Shown here one piece after another: positions 37,257-47,519 of a stretch of DNA of 64,000 nt. The notes beneath the pieces were generated by a model. It did no database searches, had not been told where the DNA came from, and saw only the letters and a list, made by a program, of their open reading frames with translations. Where the stretch lies: NCBI GenBank assembly GCA_963810485.1, contig CAWENQ010000005.1, positions 558,001 to 622,000 of the forward strand. Reading direction: 5' to 3'. The number at the start of each line of letters is the position of its first letter. Within the stretch, counting starts at the first letter, position 1. The DNA is from DATKFM01 sp963810485 (GTDB lineage: Bacteria; Pseudomonadota; Alphaproteobacteria; Dongiales; Dongiaceae). The position numbers and the translations under genes are program-made.

Positions 37257-37421
37257 CTAGGCCGCGATTCCATCCCGCCAGTCGCTGGTCTGCTTGCAGG
37301 GCGAGCAAACGCGCTCGCCGGGCCAGGCGCTAGTAAAGGATTCCTGGCAGCGCAGGCACTTCCTCCGCTTCGGCTCGTACTTCTTGTCGGATTCCGGCTT
37401 CTTGTGGCTGTCGTCGGCCAT
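37257..37421 (-). CDS. small zinc-ribbon protein (54 residues)
   Basis: A minus-strand frame starts at ATG 37421 and stops at 37257. It reads MADDSHKKPESDKKYEPKRR, then KCLRCQESFTSAWPGERVCS, then PCKQTSDWRDGIAA. Two CxxC pairs (CLRC and CSPC) 14 residues apart form a probable single zinc knuckle, preceded by a Lys/Arg-rich tail suited to nucleic-acid contact. No transcript evidence is available, but this layout is typical of a real small zinc-ribbon gene. Confidence 0.7.
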   Translation of the reverse strand: MADDSHKKPESDKKYEPKRRKCLRCQESFTSAWPGERVCSPCKQTSDWRDGIAA

Positions 37422-37724
37422 TTTTCAAATACCTATCATTGCGGCGCTGCCCCCAGCACCGTTGCCATTCACAAATTGTCGCAAACCCGACATAAGTGGG
37501 TCCGAATCCACGACCGTTCAAGGTCTTGGCCCGGGCCCGTTGGGCAAATGCGACACCGCGCCGCAGCCTCGACCGCCTTCCCTGATCTGCTCTTCTTGAA
37601 AAGTCCTGCGACGGGAACGATCCCGCCGCGTTGTCTGGTCGACAGGCTACTACGGTGAATTTATAAACAGGGCTGCTGTCCAATTTCTTGTCAGAAAACG
37701 TCACCACGGGACGGATTCAGTAGC
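37422..37724. other. intergenic region before the oxoprolinase gene
   Basis: About 300 bp lie between the divergent zinc-ribbon and oxoprolinase genes. It must carry promoters for both. TTTATAAAC near 37660 is a possible -10-like element for the oxoprolinase gene, but I could not pair it with a -35 box. No operator repeat or RNA gene was seen. Confidence 0.5.
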
Positions 37725-40700
37725 ATGGCTGTCACAAAGGCATATTGGCAGTTTTGGATCGACCGCGGCGGCACCTTTACCGATATCGTCGCCCGCGCCC
37801 CCGACGGGCGCATACTGACGCATAAGCTCTTATCCGATAACCCGGAGTTGTATCGCGACGCCGCGGTCCAGGGCATCCGCGAGCTGCTGAATTTACCCGC
37901 GGGCGCAGCTATGCCGTCAGCGCATATCTCCTCTGTAAAAATGGGCACCACCGTCGCCACCAATGCGCTGCTCGAGCGCAAGGGGGATCGGACGGTTTTG
38001 GTGGTCACCGCCGGCTTCGCCGATGCCCTGCGAATTGCCTATCAGAATAGGCCCCATATTTTCGCCCGCCATATTCGCCTGCCAGAGCTGCTGTATGAGC
38101 GTGTGGTGGAAGCCAGGGAGCGGGTGACGGCCGATGGGCAGGTCCTGACGCCGCTGGATCTCCGCCAGCTAGGGACGGACCTGATCGCTGCTTACAATCT
38201 GGGTATCCGCGCAGCCGCGATCCTGTTCATGCATGGCTATCGCTACAGCGAACATGAAAAGCAGGCGGCTGAAATCGCCCGGGAGATCGGCTTCACCCAG
38301 ATCTCCGTCAGCCACCTGGTGAGCCCGCTGATGAAGCTGGTGGGCCGCGGCGACACCACGGTCGTCGATGCCTATCTGTCGCCGATCCTGCGCCGCTATG
38401 TGGATCAGGTGGCCGGCGAACTGGGCGACGTGCGGCTGATGTTCATGCAGTCCAATGGCGGCCTCGCCGACGCGCGGCATTTCCAGGGCAAGGACAGCAT
38501 CTTGTCCGGCCCCGCCGGCGGCGTGGTCGGCGCCGTGGAGACCGCGCGCCGCGCCGGCTTCGACAAGATCATCGGCTTCGACATGGGCGGCACCTCGACG
38601 GACGTCTCGCACTATGACGGCGAGTATGAGCGCGCCTTCGAGACCCGGGTCGCCGGCGTGCGCATGCGCGCGCCGATGATGCAGATCCATACCGTCGCGG
38701 CGGGCGGCGGCTCGATCCTGTTCTTCGAGGGCGGCCGCTATCGCGTCGGGCCGGATTCCGCCGGCGCCAATCCCGGCCCGGCCTGCTACCGGCGCGGCGG
38801 GCCGCTGACCGTCACCGATTGCAACGTCATGCTCGGCCGCATCCAGGCCGATTTCTTTCCCGCGCGTCTTCGGACCCGCAGCGGATCAGCCGATCGATGA
38901 GGCGGTGGTGCGGAGGAAGTTCGCCGCGCTGGCGCAGGAGATCAAGGCCGCGACTGGCGACGACCGGAGCGCGGAGCAGGTGGCCGAAGGCTTCCTGCGC
39001 ATCGCCGTCGCCAACATGGCCAACGCGATCAAGGAGATCTCGATCCAGCGCGGCTACGACGTCACCGAATATGCGCTCTGCTGTTTCGGCGGCGCTGGCG
39101 CGCAGCATGCTTGCGCCGTGGCCGATCAGCTCGGCATGACGCGCGTGTTCCTGCATCCGCTCGCCGGCGTGCTCTCGGCCTATGGCATGGGCCTTGCTGA
39201 CATGCGCGTGCTGCGCGAGCGCGCGGTGGAAGCACGGCTGACCGACGGCGGCATCGGCGCACTCACGGCAGCACTCGGCGAACTGGAATCCGAGGGCCGG
39301 CGGGAGATGTCCCGGCAGGGCCTCGATGATCAGCACATCCGGGTCATTCATCGCGTCCATCTGCGCTATGAGGGCACGGACTCGCCGCTTGTCGTCGCCT
39401 TCGGGACCCGCGCGGAAATCGTCGCCGGTTTCGAGGCGGCTCATCGCCAGCGATATGGCTTCATCGTGCCGGAGAAGGCCCAGATCGTCGAAGCGGTGTC
39501 GGTCGAGGTGATCGGCAAGACCGAGACCGTGGAAGATCCGGAACTCGATGCCGCGCCGCGCACGCTGCCCTTGCAGCCGAAGGCGACGGTGCCGATGTGG
39601 GCGGGAGACGGCGGCCCGGCCACCCGCCGCGACACGCCGCTCTACGATCGGAGCGATCTCCTGCCGGGCGACGCGATCCCGGGCCCGGCCGTCATCATCG
39701 AGCCGATCAGCACCATCGTCATCGAGCCCGGCTGGCGCGCCAGCTTCACTGCGCGCGGTCACTTAGTTCTCGAGCGTGTCGAAGCGGCAGAGCGCGGCGT
39801 GGCCGTGGGCACCGCCGTCGATCCCGTGATGCTGGAGATCTTCAACAACCTCTTCATGTCGATCGCCGAGCAGATGGGCTCGACCCTGGAGAACACCAGC
39901 CATTCCGTGAACATCAAGGAGCGCCTGGATTTCTCCTGCGCCGTGTTCGACCGCGATGGCCAACTCATCGCCAATGCGCCCCATATGCCGGTGCATCTGG
40001 GGTCGATGGGCGAGAGCGTGCAGACGGTGATCCGCCAGCGCGCCGGCGCCATCAATCCCGGCGACGTGTTCATGCTCAACGCGCCCTACAACGGCGGAAC
40101 GCACTTGCCGGATGTCACGGTCATCACGCCGGTGTTCGACGAAGCGGCGGCATCGCCCGGCATCCTCTTCTGGGTCGCCTCCCGCGGCCACCATGCCGAC
40201 ATCGGCGGCATCACGCCGGGCTCCATGCCGCCGGATTCCCGCACGGTCGACGAAGAAGGCGTGCTGATCGACGACTATCTGATGGTGGATCGCGGCCGTT
40301 TCCGCGAAAAGGAAACCCTGGACCTCCTCGCGTCGGGCGCCTATCCCGCCCGCAACCCCAGGCAGAACATCGCCGACCTGCAGGCCCAGATCGCCGCCAA
40401 CGAAAAAGGCGTGCAGGAGCTGCGCCGCATGGTCGCCCATTTCGGTCTCGACGTGGTGCGCGCCTATATGGGCCATGTGCAGGACAATGCGGAGGAGCAG
40501 GTGCGCCGCGTGCTCGGCGTGCTGCGGCCCGGCGCCTTCGCCTATGAGATGGATGACGGCGCCATCATCAAGGTCCGCATCGATATCGACGCCAAGGCGC
40601 GCAGCGCCGTGATCGACTTCACGGGAACGTCGCCGCAACAGGGCAGCAACTTCAACGCGCCGGCGGCGGTGACAAAGGCCGCGGTGCTCTACGTCTTCCG

Positions 40701-41376
40701 CACGCTGGTCGACGACGAGATCCCGATGAATGCCGGCTGCCTGAAGCCGCTGCAGCTTATCGTGCCCGAAGGCACCATGCTGAATCCGCGCTATCCCGCC
40801 GCCGTCGTCGCCGGCAATGTGGAGACGTCGCAATGCATCACCGACGCACTCTATGGCGCGCTCGGCATCATGGGCGCGTCTCAGGGCACCATGAATAACT
40901 TCACCTTCGGCAACGACATATATCAGTACTACGAGACGATCTGCGGCGGCTCCGGCGCGGGGCCGAGCTTCGATGGCACCGATGCCGTGCATACTCACAT
41001 GACGAACTCGCGCCTCACCGATCCGGAAGTGCTGGAATGGCGCTTCCCCGTGCTGGTGGAGAGTTTCGCCATCCGCCGCGGCAGCGGCGGCGGCGGCAAG
41101 CATCGCGGCGGCGATGGTGCCGTCAGGCGCATCCGGTTCCGCGAAGCGATGACCGCCGCCATTCTTTCCGGCCATCGCCGCGTGCCGCCCTATGGCATGG
41201 CCGGCGGCGGCGCGGGCGAGATCGGCTACAATTATGTGCTGCGCAAGGATGGCACGCGAATCGATCTCGCGGGCACCGGTCGTGTCGAGATGGCTGTGGG
41301 CGATGTCTTCGTGATCGAGACGCCCGGCGGCGGCGGCTTCGGCCGGGCCGGCGAATCGCGGGAAGCGGCGGAATAG
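37725..41376 (+). CDS. 5-oxoprolinase / hydantoinase A-B fusion, one apparent frameshift
   Basis: The gene would encode 1,216 residues once one extra base near 38861-38866 is removed. The HyuA N-terminal domain begins WIDRGGTFTDIVARAPDG at about residue 11, followed by GFDMGGTSTDVSHYDG in the HyuA ATPase core. A HyuB domain follows (about 520-1210), with LDFSCAVFDRDGQLIANAPHMPVHLGSM and GGGGKHRGGDGAVRRI. A single A-B fusion of this length fits the ATP-dependent 5-oxoprolinase that opens 5-oxoproline to glutamate, though N-methylhydantoinase is an alternative. The two in-frame pieces are 37725-38900 and 38905-41376. Confidence 0.88.
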
Positions 41377-41382
41377 GCCGGA

Positions 41383-42147
41383 CTAGTCGTCCCGCTCGAG
41401 CGCCTGCTGCAATTGCTCTTCCAGCTCGGCGATGCGCGTGCGCAGGCTTTTGCTCTCCTGCTCCCAGCGCCGCTGCGCCTGTTGCAGCCTTTCCTTGGTC
41501 TCGCCTTCCCATAGCGACCGCGCCAGGGCGATGCGCTGCTCCACGCCCATGGTCACTTCCATGGGTTCGCCCTGTTTCTGGCTGAGATCGCCCTGGAAGA
41601 GCGCGTCGAGATAGGAGGTGGAGCGATGGGCAACGAACTCTTCGGTGGAGCTGGCGTCGCCGAAGGTGAGCGCGCGCTTGACGGTCTTGGCGGCGAGCTT
41701 GCCGCGGCCCTTGGCCACCGACTTGCGCAGCCGCCGCACCGGTGCCTTCTCGTTGTCGCGGTCTTCCGGCTCCAGATTGCTGAAGGCGGAACGCGCGCCC
41801 TCGGCGGTCAACATGACGTCGAAGCGGCTCAGCACCTGGGGTACGCCGCCGGGTCCTGCCTCACTGCTGACGATGCTGACGCCGACGGGAACCTGATCGT
41901 TGAAGCTGCGGGGCAGCAGGATCTCAAGGCCGTCGATTTCGCCCCGTTCGATCAGCCAGTTCATGGCCTGATCCTGGGTCCCGGCCGTCAGGCCGCAATC
42001 CATGGGCAGGCCTTCGATCCGGATGACAAACTCGCCCTCGAGATCGAGATAGGCGAGGGCGGTCCGGAGGTCGAGCGGGATTCTCAGCCCTTGGATTTGC
42101 TTTGCTGCAAGCATGAGCGGTGACGGAGCTCCCACGGCGATTGTCAT
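41383..42147 (-). CDS. hypothetical protein with C-terminal coiled coil
   Basis: The gene encodes 254 residues if translation begins MTIAVGAPSPLMLAAKQIQG at 42147. The frame is open to 42303, and the start is uncertain. The N-terminal half (about 20-115) resembles a compact globular domain with IEGLPMDCGLT and EILLPRSFNDQVPVGVSI. The last about 40 residues are an acidic-basic heptad pattern, QQAQRRWEQESKSLRTRIAE, typical of a coiled coil. I do not recognise the family. It converges with the oxoprolinase gene, with six bases between the two stops. Confidence 0.6.
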   Translation of the reverse strand: MTIAVGAPSPLMLAAKQIQGLRIPLDLRTALAYLDLEGEFVIRIEGLPMDCGLTAGTQDQAMNWLIERGEIDGLEILLPRSFNDQVPVGVSIVSSEAGPGGVPQVLSRFDVMLTAEGARSAFSNLEPEDRDNEKAPVRRLRKSVAKGRGKLAAKTVKRALTFGDASSTEEFVAHRSTSYLDALFQGDLSQKQGEPMEVTMGVEQRIALARSLWEGETKERLQQAQRRWEQESKSLRTRIAELEEQLQQALERDD

Positions 42148-42265
42148 TCCCTCGCGGTCCCCGGCCGCCATGCCGGGAATCGTCCGGCGGGCAGCATACC
42201 CAGCGGGTGGTTTACTGAGTTCTAAGCAAGGGCAACTTGTTGATTTACCGAGATTTTGGCGGCGG

Positions 42266-42934
42266 CTAGGTCCCGGTCCGCGCCGATTCCGCTTTGCCGA
42301 CATGTTCGGCGGTGCCGTGTGGCATGAATAGCTGGGCGGCCTTCTTCATGTCCGCGTCGGCCCATTTACCCTTGGAGGCGATAGCCCAAAGGGCGTAGTT
42401 GGGCCGGTCGCGCGCCACCACCACATGGGCGAAGCCGATCTCGCGCAGGGTGACCGCCAGCAACCGGGCGGTGAAGCCGCTGCGATGGGCCATATGCAGG
42501 TTGCCGCGCATCAGCGAGGCGCGGTGGCCGTAGAGCATGTCGAACGGCGAGATCGGCCCCGCCGCCGATACATAGGCCGGCTCGATCAGCTTGTCGTCGG
42601 CCACAAGCGTGGCGATGGTCTGAAGGTCGGGGCAGGTGATCAGCGCAAAGCCCTTCGCCGTCAGCACCCGCAGGAATTCCCGCAGTGCCAATGGTATTTC
42701 CTGCACATAGAGATGCTCGATATTATGCGAGGAATAGACCGCATCCACGGCGCCATCGGCGAAGTTCCCCATATCGGTCATGGTGCCGACCACGTCGGGC
42801 TTCACGTTCGGATCGATGTCGAACCGGATCTCCCGCCAATCGCCGCTGCGGAACGGCGCCGGCAGTTTGTTCGGCGCGGGCGCGCCGCAGCCGACATGCA
42901 GGACGGTCTTCTTACTGGCCTGAGACAGGGTCAA
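42266..42934 (-). CDS. class I SAM-dependent methyltransferase
   Basis: This encodes 222 residues. The SAM-binding fold is shown by VLHVGCGAPAPNKLP, FDIDPNVKPDVVGTM and the acidic loop VDAVYSSHNIEHLY, followed by LREFLRVLTAKGFALITCPDL. The substrate is not evident. A short C-terminal tail (about 200-222) is poorly conserved in appearance. Its start overlaps the osmC stop by four bases, so the pair is translationally coupled. Confidence 0.85.
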   Translation of the reverse strand: MTLSQASKKTVLHVGCGAPAPNKLPAPFRSGDWREIRFDIDPNVKPDVVGTMTDMGNFADGAVDAVYSSHNIEHLYVQEIPLALREFLRVLTAKGFALITCPDLQTIATLVADDKLIEPAYVSAAGPISPFDMLYGHRASLMRGNLHMAHRSGFTARLLAVTLREIGFAHVVVARDRPNYALWAIASKGKWADADMKKAAQLFMPHGTAEHVGKAESARTGT

Positions 42935-43347
42935 TCCTCGCGCACTTCGAAATCATGGGTGATGGCGGCCGTGCGGCCGAGCATCAGGGTCGCCGAGCAA
43001 TACTTCTCCGCGGAGAGCTGGATCGCCCGCTCGACCTTGTGCGCATCCAACCCCTTTCCGGTTACGATAAAGTGAATATGGATTTTTGTGAACACCTTGG
43101 GATCGGTTTCGGCCCGTTCGGCCTCCACCTCGGCAACGCAGCCGGTGACCGGGTCGCGGCCCTTCTCCAGGATATGGACGACGTCATAGGCGGTGCAACC
43201 GCCGGCCCCCATGAGCACAAGCTCCATCGGGCTGATGAGCTTGTTGCCACCGGTGGGGGATTCGGCGCGGCCCAGGGCAATTATATGCCCGCTGCCGGAT
43301 TCACCCGTGAATGTCCGGCCTTCTACCCAGGTGATGCGCGCCTTCAT
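42931..43347 (-). CDS. OsmC family protein
   Basis: This encodes 138 residues of the OsmC/Ohr fold, which reduces organic hydroperoxides through two Cys. Cys51 (MGAGGCTAYD) and Cys117 (SAEKYCSAT) occupy the expected peroxidatic and resolving positions. The N-terminus resembles the YhfA-type branch rather than Ohr. It overlaps the methyltransferase gene by four bases. The promoter is shared with the opposite-strand egtD-like gene in the 153-bp gap. Confidence 0.93.
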   Translation of the reverse strand: MKARITWVEGRTFTGESGSGHIIALGRAESPTGGNKLISPMELVLMGAGGCTAYDVVHILEKGRDPVTGCVAEVEAERAETDPKVFTKIHIHFIVTGKGLDAHKVERAIQLSAEKYCSATLMLGRTAAITHDFEVRED

Positions 43348-43500
43348 GTGCTCCTCGCGGAATGAACCGCGCGGAGTTTGTCATTGCCGCGGGCTGCCTT
43401 GCAATCCGTTGCTAACTGGTCGACAGAACGGGAACTTTTGCGCAATCTTGCTAAACGGAGTTCTAATCGCTGGACGCGTCTTGCGGGGGAGATTGCCGGA

Positions 43501-44501
43501 ATGCCCAACAGACTTGCGGGGTTTGCCGACCACGCGCCGGCGGCGGAAAGTTTCCGCGACGCCATATTCGCCGGGCTGTCCGAGAGTCCCAAGCGGCTGC
43601 CGAGCAAGTTCATCTATGACGAACGCGGCTCGCAACTCTTTGACGCGATCCTCGACCGGCCCGAATATTATGTGCCCCGGGTGGAGATGGCGCTGCTGGG
43701 GGATCATGCCGAGGAAGTCGCCGGACTGGCCGGTCCCGGCTGCGCGCTGGTGGATTACGGCAGCGGCTCCATGGCCAAGGCGCGCATCCTGCTGGAGCGG
43801 CTGCGCGACCCGGCTGTTTATGTGCCGGTCGACATTTCCGCCGAGCATCTGCTGGCCCACGCAATCGATGTGGCCGCGGATTTCGCGGCCCTGCAGGTCT
43901 ATCCCGTCTGCGCCGATTTCCTGCGCAGCTTTCCGCTGCCCGAGCTGGCGCAGGCGGCGAAAGCGCGGCTGGGATTCTTTCCCGGCAGCACGATCGGCAA
44001 CATGACCGATGACGAGAGGCTGACGTTCCTGCGCCGCACGGCGCTGCAGCTCGATGGTGGCGGGTTGCTCGTCGGTGTCGATCTGAAGAAAGATCCGGCA
44101 ATCCTGCGCGCCGCCTACAACGATGCCGCGGGCGCCAGCGCGGCGTTCAACACGAACATCCTCTTCCGCGCCAATCGCGAGCTGAAGGCCGATTTCGATT
44201 TGCCGAAGATTCCGCCATCGCGCCGAATACAACGCGGCGGCGGGACGAATGGAGATCGGTATTGAAAGCCTGGCGGATCAGACGGTGACGATTGCGGGTC
44301 GCGCGTTCGAGTTCGGCGCCGGTGAGGTAATCGACACCCAGTGGGCCTACAAATTCACCGTCGAAGAATTCCAGTCGCTCGGCCGGCAGGCGGGATTTCG
44401 AGCCGCGGGATGTCTGGATCGACGATCAGCGGCTGTTTTCGATCCATTATCTGCGGGCGCCGGTCCGCGAGGCCGGCCGCATCGGCGGGCGCACGCTCTG
44501 A
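43501..44501 (+). CDS. egtD: L-histidine N-alpha-methyltransferase EgtD-like protein, two apparent frameshifts
   Basis: About 332 residues are recovered when two extra bases, near 44209 and 44399, are removed. The start ATG at 43501 has a GGGGGAGA ribosome-binding sequence. The EgtD-type sequence includes LPSKFIYDERGSQLFDAI, RPEYYVPRVEMALL, the SAM loop LVDYGSGSMAKARILLE, and FFPGSTIGNMTDDERLTFL. After the shifts it continues HRAEYNAAAGRMEIGIESL and ends IHYLRAPVREAGRIGGRTL. EgtD trimethylates histidine in ergothioneine synthesis. No EgtB is adjacent. Both shifts are single-base additions and most likely sequence errors. Confidence 0.87.
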
Positions 44502-44509
44502 GCGGTTGT

Positions 44510-45676
44510 TCATCGGAGGACGCGGCGCAGCGCGTCCATCAGCCGGTCGATATCCTCCTCGTCGTGATAGATGCCGAAGCCGAAGCGCAGCCGGTCGCCG
44601 CGATGATCGGTGACGATGTCGGCGGCCAGCAGCCGCTTATGCAGATCGCCGGCGTCGGCCGAACGGAAGGTCAGGAAATTGCCGCGGTCGCGGTTCTCGA
44701 TCGGCACCACCAGGTCGTCGGGATTCAGCAATGGCGAATTCATGGCCGCGAGTTCGCGCGCGAATGACGCCTGCAGCCGATGGGCGTGGCGGTGGATCTC
44801 CGCAATATCCAGACGCAACTTTGACAGCAGGCCCATAACCGCATTGAGGCGATAGAGCCCCACGGGATCGAAGGTGGCGCCGAGGAAGCGCGAACCATCG
44901 CCGCCATAGCCGACCGATCCGTCGGCGGCTTCGAGCGCGCCGAAACCGGCGAACCAGCCGGTGTCCCGCGGCCGCGCGCCATAGCCCGGCGGCACATGGA
45001 GGAAGCAGACGCCTTCGCCGGCCATGGCATATTTGTAGCCGCCGGCCATGTAGAAGGCGCGGGCCTGGATCTTCTGGAGATCGACAGGAAGCGCACAGAA
45101 ACCGTGATAGCCGTCGATGACCACGACCGTCTGCTCGTTGGGCACAGCATCGACCAGCGGCACGAGATCGCGGATCGCATAGCCCGAGTTGTAGAACACC
45201 TGGCTGAAGTAGATCAGGTCGTGGCCGCCGCGGCGGATTTCCGCAGCAAAGCGGGCCGGGAAATCGGCGAAGGGCTCCGTGGCCACGCGCGTGACCTGGG
45301 CGAGGCCTTCCTCTTCCAGCCGCGCCGCCTGCCGGGTGAAGCTGTGAAACTCGCTGTCAGTCGCGAGAATGCGCAGCCGCCGGTCGGCGGGGAACAGCGA
45401 CAGCAGCCGCAAGAGGAAACCGTGGGTGTTCGGCCCGAAGGCGATCCCTGCGGGATCGCTGAGATTCAGCAGGCGCGCGACGTGTTGCTGAGCGGCCGGC
45501 AGCACCTCGCCGAAAATCTTCTCCCATTTGCGGTCGGCAAGCCGTGCAGCGTCTTCCCAGCAACGCTGCTGCGCCTCGAAGGTGACGTCGGGCCAGAGGT
45601 GATGGCTGTGGGCGGCAAAATGCATCCGCTCCGGCGCTGCGGCGAAGAAGCGCTGGAAATGCGCTTTGTGGTTCAC
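44510..45676 (-). CDS. kynU: kynureninase-like PLP-dependent enzyme (aminotransferase class V)
   Basis: This encodes 388 residues of fold-type I. The PLP Lys is Lys215 in GGYKYAMAGEG, and Asp188 in VVVIDGYHGF contacts the pyridine nitrogen. It has LYFSQ-like and GPNTHGF phosphate-cup segments. Kynureninase cleaves kynurenine to anthranilate and alanine. The family assignment rests mainly on position: its start overlaps the stop of the tryptophan 2,3-dioxygenase gene by four bases. A related class V aminotransferase with another substrate remains possible. Confidence 0.78.
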   Translation of the reverse strand: MNHKAHFQRFFAAAPERMHFAAHSHHLWPDVTFEAQQRCWEDAARLADRKWEKIFGEVLPAAQQHVARLLNLSDPAGIAFGPNTHGFLLRLLSLFPADRRLRILATDSEFHSFTRQAARLEEEGLAQVTRVATEPFADFPARFAAEIRRGGHDLIYFSQVFYNSGYAIRDLVPLVDAVPNEQTVVVIDGYHGFCALPVDLQKIQARAFYMAGGYKYAMAGEGVCFLHVPPGYGARPRDTGWFAGFGALEAADGSVGYGGDGSRFLGATFDPVGLYRLNAVMGLLSKLRLDIAEIHRHAHRLQASFARELAAMNSPLLNPDDLVVPIENRDRGNFLTFRSADAGDLHKRLLAADIVTDHRGDRLRFGFGIYHDEEDIDRLMDALRRVLR

Positions 45677-46773
45677 GCGCCGCTCTCGTCGGCATAGCGG
45701 TAGCCCATGGCGCGCATCAGCTCCGGCGGCAGCGCCGGCAGGCGCGAGCGCGGGATCAGGAAGGTGGAGAGCGCGAAGAGGTCGCGGAAGGCGCGGTGGC
45801 TCTCGGCGGTCTGCCGCAGATAGTCATGGCCGGAGGAGCCGCCGGTGCCGACCTTGAGGCCGATCATGCGCTGAACCATCAGGGCATGGCGGTAGCGCCA
45901 GGTGGTGAGGTTCTCGTCCACATCCATCAGGAGGCTGAGCAGGCGAAATGGCAACTGCAATACCGGTTCATCGCGATAGAGATTGATGAACAGCGCGGCC
46001 TGCAGGGCGCGCGACGACATCCGCCAGACTCCGTCATCCACAAGCTTCTTGTGAGCGGTTTCATCGAACAACCCGACGAATCGCTCCCGCGCCGCCGCGA
46101 GCGTCGCCAATTCGCCTTGCTTTTCCGCATCGCTCAAATGGGGATTGGCGCGCAGCAGCGCCGCGTCGCTCTCCAGCATCTCCTCGATCGTGCGGCGATA
46201 GGCATCGCGGAACTTGTAGCTGCCGCGATCGATGAAGGGCGTGCGCTCCAGCCATTGCGCCACCTGGTCGCTGATCGACGGCGCCGTCTGCGCGGATTCC
46301 AATCGTTCCCGGTCACTGGCGGTGAGATAGGCTTCGGGGCGGCGGCCGGCCAGCGCGATGCGGTCGCGGGCGCGCAGGCCGAGCTTCGTCTCGATCAGCC
46401 GGAATTGCAGGCTCTGGGAGCCCGACGCTGGCACCAGCAGGTCGCGGAAATCCATGAAGTCCAGGGGCGTCATGGTCTCGAGCACGGAAAGCTGTTGGAT
46501 GATCAGCCGCTCGATCTCGACGATCCGCAACAGCGCATGGACGACGCTGCCCAGTGCCCGGTCATCCACCTTCGGACCGGCGAACAGCCGCTGCACATGA
46601 TCCAGCTCGAACAGGATCTGCTTGAACCAAAGTTCATAGGCCTGGTGCACGATGATGAACAGCAGCTCGTCATGGGCGGGCCGGCCCTGCTTGTCGCTCT
46701 CCGGCTGCTGACAGGCGAGGAGCTTGTCGAGCATGAGATAGTCGGGATAGGAAACCGGCGCTCTCTGGGTCAT
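45673..46773 (-). CDS. kynA: tryptophan 2,3-dioxygenase
   Basis: This encodes 366 residues, slightly longer than many bacterial forms. TDO uses heme to open the indole ring of L-Trp to N-formylkynurenine. The N-terminal PAHDELLFIIVHQAYELWFK with His43 lies in the substrate pocket region. WRYRHALMVQRMIGLKVGTGGSSGHDYL near 295-325 contains the conserved loop and heme-side His. The gene is translationally coupled to the kynureninase-like gene. No kynurenine formamidase gene is present in the window. Confidence 0.94.
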   Translation of the reverse strand: MTQRAPVSYPDYLMLDKLLACQQPESDKQGRPAHDELLFIIVHQAYELWFKQILFELDHVQRLFAGPKVDDRALGSVVHALLRIVEIERLIIQQLSVLETMTPLDFMDFRDLLVPASGSQSLQFRLIETKLGLRARDRIALAGRRPEAYLTASDRERLESAQTAPSISDQVAQWLERTPFIDRGSYKFRDAYRRTIEEMLESDAALLRANPHLSDAEKQGELATLAAARERFVGLFDETAHKKLVDDGVWRMSSRALQAALFINLYRDEPVLQLPFRLLSLLMDVDENLTTWRYRHALMVQRMIGLKVGTGGSSGHDYLRQTAESHRAFRDLFALSTFLIPRSRLPALPPELMRAMGYRYADESGA

Positions 46774-46904
46774 CTTCTGTCCCCGGGAATTCTGCGGCGC
46801 GATGGGTCGGCGACAATAACAACCGCAACCGCGGCACCGCCAGTGCCCTCGTCATCCCGGTGTGCCGCCGCTAGAGTGGCAGAATCACAAAGGGGATTGC
46901 AGGA

Positions 46905-47504
46905 ATGACCGAGCTTATCGTTCTGCCGGCGCGCAAGGGCACGGCTTTGCGCCTGGCGCAGGGCCAGCGGCTGAAGATCGTCAACACCCACGGCACGCAA
47001 GTGGTGGATTGCTGGGCGCTGATTCCCGACGATCCCCAGGAGCATATGTCCATGCCGCATTCGCGGAACGCCTGGTACCGGCTGGTGCCGCGGCCCGGGG
47101 ATCCGCTGGTCACCAACAGGCGCCGCACGATCCTCCGGCTTGAGGAGGATACGTCGCCGGGCATTCATGACACGCTGATCCCCTGCTGCGACCTGGAGCG
47201 GTATCACCAGCTTGGAGTCAAAGGCCATCACGAGAGCTGCGCGGAGAACTTCGCCAAGGCGGTGCAGCCTCTGGGCATCGCGATGTTGCCGCCGCCGCCG
47301 CTCAATCTGTTCATGAACGTTCCGATCAAGGCCAACGGCGCGCTGGCGGTGGCGGCGCCGGAGTCCAAGCCCGGCGATCACGTGGTGCTGAAGGCGGAGC
47401 TGGATTGCATCATCGCGCTCTCCGCCTGTCCGCACGACATTTTTCCCGTGAATGGCGCCGATAGCACGCCGCGCGATGTCGCCTACGCCGTGCTGGACGG
47501 GTAG
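46905..47504 (+). CDS. DUF1989 (urea carboxylase-associated) family protein
   Basis: This encodes 199 residues. The DUF1989 pattern is clear in LAQGQRLKIVNTHGTQVVDCWAL, MSMPHSRNAW, NRRRTILRLEEDTSPG and HDTLIPCCDLERYHQLG. HESCAENFAKAV and the C-terminal SACPHDIFPVNGAD also match the family. Members occur beside urea carboxylase and other amidolyase genes, and their biochemical role is not settled. It is divergent from the tryptophan dioxygenase gene, across a 131-bp promoter region, and 15 bp upstream of the TauE-type exporter. Confidence 0.9.
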   Translation: MTELIVLPARKGTALRLAQGQRLKIVNTHGTQVVDCWALIPDDPQEHMSMPHSRNAWYRLVPRPGDPLVTNRRRTILRLEEDTSPGIHDTLIPCCDLERYHQLGVKGHHESCAENFAKAVQPLGIAMLPPPPLNLFMNVPIKANGALAVAAPESKPGDHVVLKAELDCIIALSACPHDIFPVNGADSTPRDVAYAVLDG

Positions 47505-47519
47505 GGGCGCTCCGCCGAT

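Noticed and set aside
39763..41175. 470-codon minus-strand open frame
   Set aside because: It is antisense to the HyuB part of the oxoprolinase, whose motifs are clear.
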